From positions 146,497,121 through 146,561,120 of the forward strand of contig NC_133161.1 of assembly GCF_040802235.1 (NCBI RefSeq): a stretch of DNA of 64,000 bases, in the 5' to 3' direction. Below, piece after piece: positions 22,078 through 32,200 of this stretch (within the stretch, counting starts at the first letter, position 1; each line of letters starts with the position of its first letter). Below the pieces are notes generated by a model. It was not told the origin of the DNA. It saw nothing but the letters and a program-made list of their open reading frames with translations, and made no database searches. The stretch comes from Manis javanica (Eukaryota; Chordata; Mammalia; Pholidota; Manidae). The translations under genes were made by a program, and so were the position numbers.

Positions 22078-22478
22078 CAGGGGAGCAGCTCCCGGGCCAG
22101 CCTCTGGTGCTGCTCAGATCGTAGGGTTATTTATCTCTGTTGGAAAAGGTGTGGAGACGTTAGGCACACTATGTGAACGGTTTGTGATGGAAGTGTAAGC
22201 CTGGTGGGCTACTTGACCTTATTTTGGAGGTTTTGACTGGCCTGGGAGGAAACCCAGAAATTAACTATGGAGCATGTCACCCCTTTTTTCCTGTTACATC
22301 TTTCCCCTCCCTCCACCCAGTGGAGGGAGCCTTCTCCTGGGCAGGAACTCTCAAGTTGGAGAATGTAGAAGACAGCTACATCTAGAGTTTGAGAGTTGGT
22401 TGGGTATATAAAATACTGCTTTTCAACAGGAAAAGAGTCTTCTGAGGGAGGGAACCCAGCATAGGTGACGAAGTTCTC

Positions 22479-22484
22479 ATTAAA
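22479..22484 (+). terminator. ZPR1: Probable ZPR1 polyadenylation signal
   Basis: ATTAAA lies about 400 bases after the ZPR1 stop, in 'gttctcattaaaatgatggc'. It is followed within 30 bases by an A-rich cleavage-like site and then T/G-rich sequence. It is the first recognisable signal after the stop and gives a 3' UTR of roughly 0.42 kb. Confidence 0.6.
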
Positions 22485-22589
22485 ATGATGGCTTTCAAAC
22501 AGCACTGTCTTCTGAATTCCCTCTGTCCTTGCTAGATACCATGCTGGTAGAATTCAGCCCCGAAGGAAGTTTCTTCCAGTGTAGCCACT

Positions 22590-22900
22590 GTAATTTGGGG
22601 ATTGGAGCTGGCATTTCAGTTATTCCTTCAGTAGATGTTGGAGTGCTGACTTTGTGCCAAGCATGCCACAGGACTGAACAAAATAATAGTCTGTTTTCAT
22701 GGAGCTTAAGTGTCGTGGGGGAAACTGGCAAACAGTGGGTTTGGGGTTGATGATAAACAGGCAAGTGAAACGGTCTGCCAGGCGGTGTAAATGTGAAGCA
22801 GGGAAGGGTATGGTAGTGCCAGCAGAGGTGGGGGCAGGTGTTCCCGAGAGTAGGCAGGGGCCATCTCAACAAGAAGGTGGTCATTTGACCTTTTGGTAAG
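22590..22900 (-). mobile_element. Ancient L2-type fragment
   Basis: The text 'agtgctgactttgtgccaag', 'ttcatggagcttaagtgtcg', 'gtaaatgtgaagcagggaag' is typical of an old, widespread mammalian repeat that I read as antisense L2. The short open frames inside are relics. Confidence 0.5.
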
Positions 22901-22984
22901 GCTGAGAAGGAGGCAGGGAAGTAAGCCCCATGGATAACCTGGGAAAGATGTTTCCACGCAGACGGGAGTATGCGTATAAAAGCC

Positions 22985-24860
22985 TCGAGGTTAAAGGATG
23001 TTAGAGCCAGTTGGGGGTATTTGGGGTCATCTGGTCCCACTCTCATTTACAAATAGGGAAAGAGGTTCAGGCAGCCCACAGTTGCTCTCACGAGCACCGC
23101 AGCCTAGGGCCCTGGGCTCCCTAGCGCGTGCTCTGCGCTGCCTCAGCCACTGGTGCCTCCTGCGGCGCAGACGTGTTACTTGCTGGGGACACTAGACAAG
23201 CCTCGGTGCTCTAGGCTGCCGACTTACAGACAGCAGTACTCATGCCATCCACCCTCACCTTCCAGTCAGCACTTCTCAGAGGTCACGCGCGGGGTGTTCC
23301 ACGTGGAAAGCGTTCTCATTCTCTGTGCTCCTTCTGTTGGGTTTGGCAGCGGACAACCTCTTCCTGGCCCTTCTCTTGGTCCCTGAGATACTGCTTTTCT
23401 CTTACTGTGATCCTTCCTTGTTGGAATTTCTGCCGCCTCCCTCTTCATTAAATGTATTTGTCCAAGGAGTCTGTTTTCAGACACCTCTCCCTATTGAATT
23501 CTTTGGCATTTGATGACTTTTCATGTGGGACTGACCCCCATACTTGTATTTCTATTTTCTGTCAGTGAGGCAAGCGTTAGGTGTTTTAAGACTTCAGGGA
23601 CAGGTTATCAGGTGACTCACGTGAACTATAAGGCTATAGAGAGCACTTTGAATAGACTTACCCCTTTAGTACTGGCACCACTAATGCTCTAGTTTCCTGG
23701 TCTGTAAGATAGGGATTATAATGCTATCTACTTGGTAGGATTATTGTGAGGATTAGTGAATTAATAATTCTGAAGTGCTTTTATATGTATTTTCTCTCGT
23801 ATAATACAAAAACTAAAATGTCTCTGTTCTGCTTTAAACCTTTCCTGGAAAAAAGTAGCTGTAAATAAAATCATCCTCATTTTACAGGTGAGGAAACAGC
23901 TTCAGAGATGCTAGGTAACTTCCAGAAGGAATTAAACCTTCTAAGAAGCAGGCTTCAAAGTCAGGCCAGTCTGAAACTTGAGCTTTGGACATTTTAGGTC
24001 AAGTCTATAACTACTGTATTTGCTTTATTAGATGAAACTACAGAGAGGGCAAAGCTCAGACCCTGCCACTGGGCATGTATTAATTTGATCCTGCTTAACT
24101 GCTCTGGGAGGTAGACAGGGCTGGGACCTGAGCTCGGGTCTTGTCAGGCCAAACCCGTGTACTGAATAGAATGGGTAGCAGTGGAACTGAAGACAGAAGA
24201 GGGCAGGAGGTGTGTTGGTGTGGCTGAGGGCTGTACTGGTCATGCTCACTGGAGCAGAAATATGACTTAAAAATGCCTGCTGACGCTGGGTGGCAGCAGG
24301 GCTGTGGAGTTCAGTTTGTGATACACCAAAGTGGACTGGAGGCCAAGGCAGGGTTGGGTATGGGGGACCTGGGGAGCCTTCCAGCCAGTGAGGCTGTATC
24401 TCAGTGCAGCGTCCCCTTCGCAGAAGCCCAAAGAGACCCAGCCTGCTTTCCTTTCCTGGCCTCTGCTGTGGTCACTCAGTAGAGTCGAGTGGTTAAAAGT
24501 TCAAGCTTTAAAGCAGTGATCTCCAAACCTATTTTGTTACATATACATATTTTTTGAGCATGTATCCCAAGATATGCATGTTTATTTGTGAAGTATGACA
24601 ATGCCTTCTTGGCTAATATGCCTTGAAACAGGGACAAAAATTTTAACGTGTAAGGAAAATATGCTACTCTTTATTTAAAATCTGGATTACCTTTTGTACT
24701 CCACATTGCTAGCTTCTGCTCCCAAGGTCATGTTTTGGCTGTGTGAAATTAGGAAATTTCCTTAACCTCTCTAATCTTTGGTTTTCTCCTCTGTAAAATA
24801 AGGATAACACTACCACCTGAGATGCGGGAGGATTAAATGAGATAATTCGAATAAAGCTCT
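22985..24860. mobile_element. MIR-rich spacer between ZPR1 and BUD13
   Basis: At least four MIR copies lie here. One is antisense at about 22985-23130 ('catttacaaatagggaaaga'). One is sense at about 23660-23800 ('ctggtctgtaagatagggat'). One is antisense at about 23875-23990 ('ttttacaggtgaggaaacag'). One is sense at about 24720-24860 ('tctcctctgtaaaataagga'). No gene is recognised between them; the frames at 23242-23513 and 24273-24519 lack signatures. Confidence 0.7.
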
Positions 24861-25149
24861 TAATGCCCACAAGGAGAAAAGTCTTCCTTTTCTCCCAAAA
24901 CGAGTATTAGAATTTTATTAGTATTAGCTTCCCTCTTTCGATGAGCTGAAAATGGATCCAGGTCCTTTTCATGGGAAAGATTCTACACAGGAGGTAGGTG
25001 GGGGCTGCCAATAATACAAACGTGGGGAAGTTGAAAGTAGGGGGAAACCACCGTATTTTGCATAGTAATTGTATCGGGTTTGGAATTCCTAACGACTCTT
25101 GAATGGTGCACGGAAGCCTGGTGGAGCAGATCCCCCGACCTAAACACCC

Positions 25150-25315
25150 TGATATCGAGAACACTCGCTATGTGCCACACGTTCCAAGTACTTTATACAG
25201 TAATATTTCCTCAGGCCTCATAACTACTGAGTTAGGTGCCATTATCCACATTTTGTTAAATAACTTGCCCAAGGACGTACGGCTGGTAAGTCGTGGGACT
25301 GGCGCTCAGATGCCC
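25150..25315 (-). mobile_element. MIR SINE at the upstream edge of the BUD13 CpG island
   Basis: 'gccattatccacattttgtt ... taacttgcccaaggacgtac' is the antisense MIR core. It ends where the CpG-dense island begins, so it marks the upstream boundary of the promoter region. Confidence 0.7.
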
Positions 25316-26200
25316 CGCGACGCCAGAGCCCGTGTAAGTCCGCACCGGGTGCTTCGGGACCGCCGCGGGCAGGTCTTTGGGTCGTGGCGGCAGCCCCGCG
25401 GCTACCACAGCGCTTGCTGCATAGGCTGCCGAAGGGGCAGATGCAGGACAATCGGAAGAAACCGGGTTGCGCCGTTAGAGAGATGCGGAGCGGCCTGCGA
25501 GGTGCGCCCGTCCCGGGACGGCCGGCGAACGCTCTCACCGGCGGGCCGGGCAGCTCCGATGCCCCGCCCCTTCCGGCCGGGGCCCCGCCCTCTCGCGCCG
25601 GCGCCCGTCGCTTTGCGTTGAGGAATTTTGTCCAGAGCGCCCACCCGTCTCCCCGCCCACGCCGCTGCCATGGCGGCGGCTCCGCCGCTCTCCAAGGCCG
25701 AGTATCTGAAGCGGTACTTGTCTCGGGCGGATGCCGGCGCCGACGGGGGCCCTGAGTCCTGTCGCAAGCGTCGCAGAAAGCGGCCGAAGCCTGGCGGGGC
25801 CGGCGGCCAGGGGTGAGTCGGGCCTGGCGGGACGGGCCCTGGGGCGGCCCGGCGCCCCCTCCTTCCCAGCTCCGCGCTCTGCCTGCCCTGCGCGCCGGCC
25901 GCCCGGGCCGCGCTACGCTGTGTGGGCTCGGAGCTCCGCTCAGGCCTCCGCTCGCGGCCCTGGGCCGTGTCTTCGGGGTGTTCGGGCCGGGCCGTGACTC
26001 TCCTCACGGTTTTTCCCCGCCTTGCGGCGCTGCGTGCGCTCCCGTAGAGAATGAATTCCGCGCCCCGAGAACAGCGGCGTGGCGGGTTCAGGGCCTCCGC
26101 GCCTGGGTGTTCGGGGCCCGGGGCCGGGCCGTGCGGGCTCTGCGGTCCCAGGGACTGCGGTCGGTGAGACCGCGCTCGCTGCCGGCTGCTCTTGGTAACA
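25316..26200 (+). promoter_or_regulatory. BUD13: BUD13 CpG island and promoter
   Basis: CpG dinucleotides are dense from about 25316 to 26200, in contrast to the flanks. The promoter-proximal part (25560-25620) holds GC boxes (CCCCGCCCC) and an ETS-like CTTCCGG, with no TATA. The start codon sits in 'gctgccATGGCGGCGGC', a YY1-type motif typical of start-proximal housekeeping promoters. A short upstream ATG frame (25559-25621, 20 codons) would be in the leader if transcription starts upstream of it. Several long open frames on both strands here (for example 25402-26007 minus) are GC-driven chance frames. Confidence 0.75.
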
Positions 26201-29200
26201 GTCGCACCGACAGTAACTGCCGGCGTGCGGTTCTGCCACTTGCCGGGCTCCGTTCTAAGTACTTGGGAGAAGAATTAACTTCAACTTCACAGCGCAACCG
26301 AGAAGTAGGTGGTGGTGGTATTGCCGTTTTTCAAATGAGAAAACTTTTGTAGCCCAGTGTACCGGGCTGAGCAGTGCCCCTCCTTCGAGTTCTTGCCCAG
26401 CGAGAATTAGAATGTGACGTTGTTTGGAAATAGGCTCCTTGTAGAGGTACTTAGTTAAGACGAGGTCGTGGTGGGTTAGTATGGGCGCCACATCCAGTTT
26501 GGTGCCCTTCTAAGAAGAGGGGAATTTGGACGCAGAAACCGGCACAGAGGGAAAATGACCATGTGCGGATGCGACTGACCCTGGGCCGAGTTTACGGTGT
26601 CGCCAGGCAGGGTGTGCCCGGGGCTGCTAGAAGTCACAAGAGTCGAGGAAAAATCCTCCCGTAAGGCCGTCCCAGCGGACACCTTGATCCCAGCCGCAAG
26701 CCTCCAGACCTGCGGGAGAACTCATTTCTGTTTTAAGCCACTCAGCTTGTGGTGCTTTGTTAGGCAGCCGTGTGAATCTGATACACTCAGTAAGTCACAT
26801 AGTTTTAAAGCGCTAACTCATTGCTCTTCCTGTTTTGGTTCTTGCCGCATTCTTGCATTCTGTCTTCCTGCCTTTCTGACTTGTCTGGGTTCTTTGGAAG
26901 CGGTGTCATGTAGTGTAAATAGCTTGAGCACTTTTAGAGCAGACGTAGGGTGAGTCCTAGCAGTGCCACTTTACCGGCTGTGTGGCCTTGGGCAAGATAT
27001 ATCATCTCTTTAATCCTCAGTTTCCTCATGTTTAAAATGGCAGTGATACTAATATCACATTAAGCGGTTGTGATGAAAGATGTGTTCAGTGATCGTGGCT
27101 TTTCCAGTAATGACTGTTCCCATGATGGCAGTCATGATTATTATTTGGACTCTTCAATAGCATATCCACATAAGAAACATTTATTAAATAAAATACTTCC
27201 TATGCCAGTTACTGCAGGATGTTTAGCATACGACTGTGAATGAGGAACGCATAGACCCTATTCTGATGGACCTTGTAGTTTAAGGGGGATATAGGCTTTA
27301 AACAATTAGTTACACAACTCATTGGTTTATTTCCTCTGTGACAAATGCAATGAAAGTGTTCCAAGAATGTGCAGTGCGTTCTTAGGATGTAATAGGAGCC
27401 GCCAGGGAAGGTATGCTCAGGGAAGCTGTATATATGCTAGGATCTTAAGCGTGAGTAAGAGTTTCCCGGTAAAGAATGAGAACAGTAGGTCAGGCACATC
27501 AGTGAAAACTGGGGTAAAGGATTTGCCTCATTCCAGGCACCAAAAGATGACCAGCGAGGTAGTGAACTGACGAGGCAGTGGTACAAGACAGAGTTGGCCA
27601 TATAGGCAAAGATCTTGTAGGGTTTTGAGTTTTATCCTAAAACCAATAGGTAAGTGTTTGTAGGCTGTTGTTCCAGAAGGAGTCTCCCTTTTTGATCATT
27701 TTATTTTCTCATTTAGAATGCGGATTGTGGATGATGATGTGAGCTGGACATGTATCTCCACCACTAAACCAGAAAAGGAGGAAGAAGATGATGGGGATTT
27801 ACCTGTGGTATGTATCTTTTGAGGCTGGGAAGACTTTGGAATGCATGCCTCTCAATATTGATGCCCAGTGCAGGGTAGATTTGTAAGGGGGAAAGTTGAG
27901 GGCAGAGAACAGGTGATGCTTTCAAAGAACTGTTTTACAATAATCTTTTTTGATGATGCCTATACACTCTCTTCAGCCTAGAAATGGGAACAAATCATAA
28001 AGGCAGGACTCCTCAATATCGGCGATAGAGCCATGATTAGAATTAGCCATGGTTCAGCTTGTTGGAATCTACCTTATAAACAGTGTTCAGGGTCAGTTAT
28101 AGGAAACTTTTATTTGCTCCTTTTATTCATTGATTCAACTAAACCTTAAAATTGTATACTCTTGCCTAAATACTGGAGATGCATAGATTTATAGAACGTA
28201 GTGTCTGTATGTCAGAGGTCATACCTTGAAATGGGAGGTTGAACTTCAAATAATTTCATCAATATGATCAATGTTGGAGGTACATTCTGCATATGTACCA
28301 AGTGCTATTAGAGCACAGGGAGACAGCACACTTTTTATTCCACTGGGAAATTCCATGAAGGATGTAAATATCTGAATTGAGTTTTGGAGGTTGAGTAAGA
28401 GCCAGGTGGAAAAAAGCATAGGCAGATAGCCCAGCATTGATACAGTCCTGGAACCTTTGCTGAGAACTGCCGAGAAACAAGTGAAAATGAGAGCTGTTCA
28501 AAGGCTGTGTTATATTGAAAGTCTTCAAAAATGAATTCCAGATGAGTATATTTAATGTTAATCTCAGCATATTCTACAATAGATCACTTAAAAGAAGGTT
28601 TGTTAGTAATTAGAAGGAAATAGTGATACAAGGAGTCAGTTTAGTTTCAGTCAGAATGAATCACTTAGTCCTAATTAATGTTTATAATCTTTGTTCTTTA
28701 TGTTGTAAAAGTAATACATATTTATTGTAGAATATTTGAGGATTATAAGAAAGTTAGTTTACTCATTTTCATTGAAGTGTAACTGACATACAATATCCTG
28801 TTTCTGGTGTCCATCATAGTGATTTGATATCTTTTTTATGTGATGAAGTGATCCCCACAGGAAGTCTAGTCACCATATGAAGTTATTACACTATTATTGA
28901 CTGTATTCCCTAGGTTGTACATTACATCCCATGACTGACTTGTTTTGTAACTGGGAGTTTGTACCTCTTAAATCTTTTTTGCCTATTCGCCTGCTCCCCA
29001 ACACCTCCCCACTCTGATAACCAACAGTTTCTTTCCTCTGTTTCCATTAGTCTGTTTCCATTTTGTTTTGTTTTTTAGATTCCACAAGTTTAAAGTTTTG
29101 AATATAATAATCATTTATACTGCAACCATCCAGAGATGACAACTGCTAACATTGGATGCATATCTCTTTAATTCATAGATTATACACCCTTGTATTTTAT

Positions 29201-32200
29201 TTGTTTTTCAAATACAGTTGGGATCATACTGCGCATATGGTTTTGGAGCCTGCTTTTTCACTTAATAATATGTTGTGAAAACTTTACTAGGCCTGTAACA
29301 TATTGTTTGAGAATGTAAGTTTTAATGGATGCACAGTAGTTCAGTCAACATGTTAATTTAACCTGTCCTATCACTGGACATACAGGTTATTTTCTGTTTT
29401 AAGATATAATGTTTTGATAAACATCTTGTACAGAAATCATCATAGGAATCCATTTATTTATTTCTCTGAATTGAAATTAATAGGTTAGAGAGTATGGTCC
29501 TTTTGAGCTCTTTTCCCATAATGCTTTCTAAGAGGTGGTACAAATTTATGCTCCCACTCTAAGTGTATGAGAATGCCATAATTCATTAATGCCACAACAT
29601 CATCAACAATAAATCAACAGCACACCTATGCCACTTTGGCAGGTGAACAGTAGTGTCCAGTTGCTTTGAAAAATATTGAAGTAAGTAATTTTTCATATGT
29701 TTATTGGGCATTTGAATTTTGTGAGTTTCTTGGTATTCTTATTTTTTTAGAAAATTGGGATTTTTTTCATTGACTTAATATTTGTTTAATAAGAACATTT
29801 TATGTTTTGCATGTCACAGGCATATTTTGTCATTTGCCTTTTCATTTATAATGGTTTTTAACATTTAAAAATTTTAGTTCTTATGTAGTCAAGTATGTTA
29901 ATTTTCCTTTATACTGTCTTTTGCTTGTAATGGTGACACCAGTACCTAAACAAGGGAGGGTCAACCTCCCTGATCTCTGCGCGGGTCAGAGTGGATTTGA
30001 TTATTGAGTACATTTCTCTTACTGCACGAGCATCACCACCACCAGTAACAAAGGCAAAAGATTCAGGACAGTGACAGTAACAGTGGCAGGAATAATAGAT
30101 CGTGTGCTGAGCAGTTGTCCTGTGCCCAGCACGGCTGAGCTGCCACAGATGATCTCACTGAACTTCATAGCCATCCTCGGAGTCCTACCCTTACAAGTGG
30201 GGAAGTCGAGGCTTAGAGAGAAGAGTTCACCAAAGGGTGCACAGATGTTAAGTGACAAGGCTGGGTGGGGTTTAGATCTCACTTCTTGCTTGAAAGTCTG
30301 TGCTTTGAATGCATAGTGAGAGATTTCAGTCAGAGGCTATATGAGGAATGATGGTAGGATCTTGGGAGAAGAGAGGTAGAGGGAAATTCTGATCTGAGTT
30401 TAAATTTCAGCTCTGGCACTTGCTAGCTTGTGACATTAAGAAAGTTACTTCTCTGAGTCATAGTTTGTTCCTTAGTAGTGTGGAGCCTTTCTTTGCAGGG
30501 CTGTTTTGAGGACTGAATGAGATAATACAAGTAAAACATAAAACAATGCCTTGCACATAGTCGCCACCCTATAACTAGAATTTATTATGCCAGCCATCTT
30601 CGAAAGTGTCATATAGAAAGGGGGTCAATTGCATCAATGGAAAGAAGTCATAGGAAGATAGATATTGGTCCAATAAAGCTTAAGAACTTTCTAGTACTGT
30701 CCCAGAATGCAGTGGACTGCCTTGTAACTTACTGAGTTCCCTGTCAGTGAATTGGTTCCCTGTCAGGGAGGAACTAGGTGAGTGATCATTTATCAAGGAT
30801 ATGATAGAGAAGATTCCAGATTTGTTTAGGAATTTGGATGATAAGAAATGTGATTTTATTTATCTCTTAATGACCTCCTTTGGTTGGATTCAAGAAAACC
30901 TGTTGTTGTGGGTCCTTACAATTAGAAAGGTTCCATAAAGAGCCTGAGGCCCTTGATGAGTGGCAGGCATGACAGGAAGCTGCCTGTGTTTCACTTGGAA
31001 TGTACAAAGGTAAAAGGAATTTAGCTTCCAGCTTACAAGTGGCAGTTGTGCACTGGCAGGTTAATAAAAAGGTTTGTAATAAAAGAAATTAGCCTTTGGA
31101 AGGAAATTGATTAGTCAGGGAACGATCACTAATTAAACCGTCCAGTGACAATCAGATGTTTCTGGAACAAACAAAGCTGAGGGCCACTCCATGTTTCTTC
31201 ATGGCCATTTGGGTCTGTGTGCCATGTATGTTGGGAATGGGACAGGGCATAGCTTCAAGTTCTTGAGACCACAGTGCTCCTTAGCTACACCCTGTTGTCT
31301 CTTCAACATAGTGTCCTCATTCCCACAGGTGGCTGAGTTTGTGGATGAGCGGCCGGAAGACATAAAGCAGATGGAAGCTTTTCGTTCCAGTGCCAAATGG
31401 AAGCTTCTGGGAAGTGAGTTCTAGTAATAGATAACTATTTTTCCCATTTATTGGAGAAGACTTTTTTCCTTCTCTGTGCTTCACTTTTAGAGGAATGGGT
31501 ACTGTGTTTTAGTGTGCTGTTGGTGCTGAAAAATACTGTGAAAAGAATTCAGGACTTCTTCAGAGGTGGTAAGTCATGGGAACTGAGAGACTGCTTACTG
31601 ACATTTGGGTTTTAGGGTTTCCGAGTCAGAAAGCACTCACTTCTCTCTGGCCCAGAATAGGAGAGCAGACAGGAGAGTATTTAGGCAGGACTTTGGGGAG
31701 TTCGCAAGAATCTGAGGAACAGAGTCTGGAGACTTTAACAACCTGTGTCCTCTCCCAGAATGAAGTGACTCATATATGGATCAAGGACCAGTGTTTTCTG
31801 TCCTTGTTGTTTGTCTTTGTTCTTCCTTTAAATACTGGTATTTTACAGTACGTTTTGCTCCACTTGCCTACTCTATACTCTCTCCCTAGGCTAATAATTT
31901 AACCCTAGTAAAAAAAAATGTTTGAATTCTTGAGAATTAGATAAAGGGCATTTGTCATGTCTTAGCAGAGATGAAGCCTAGTCTTAGTTGCCCTGGTATT
32001 CCCCCTGCCCAGAACAAGAAGGTGCCATTAATAAATATTTCTTGAATTGTTGAATTGCTAAGGTATTTGGTTCTTGCCTTCCTACTACTCTTTGGAAAAT
32101 CATTACTTGAGGCTTAGCAGTCATTTCCTCTTTTCCAAAAACTTGGTAGGTAGGCCTTCTTACTCAGGGGCACAGACTAAGAAATAATTATTCCCAGCCC

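Noticed and set aside
25402-26007. 201-codon minus-strand frame (and overlapping + frames) at the BUD13 start
   Set aside because: CpG-island composition removes stop codons. The residues are low-complexity Ala/Gly/Pro/Arg with no family signature.
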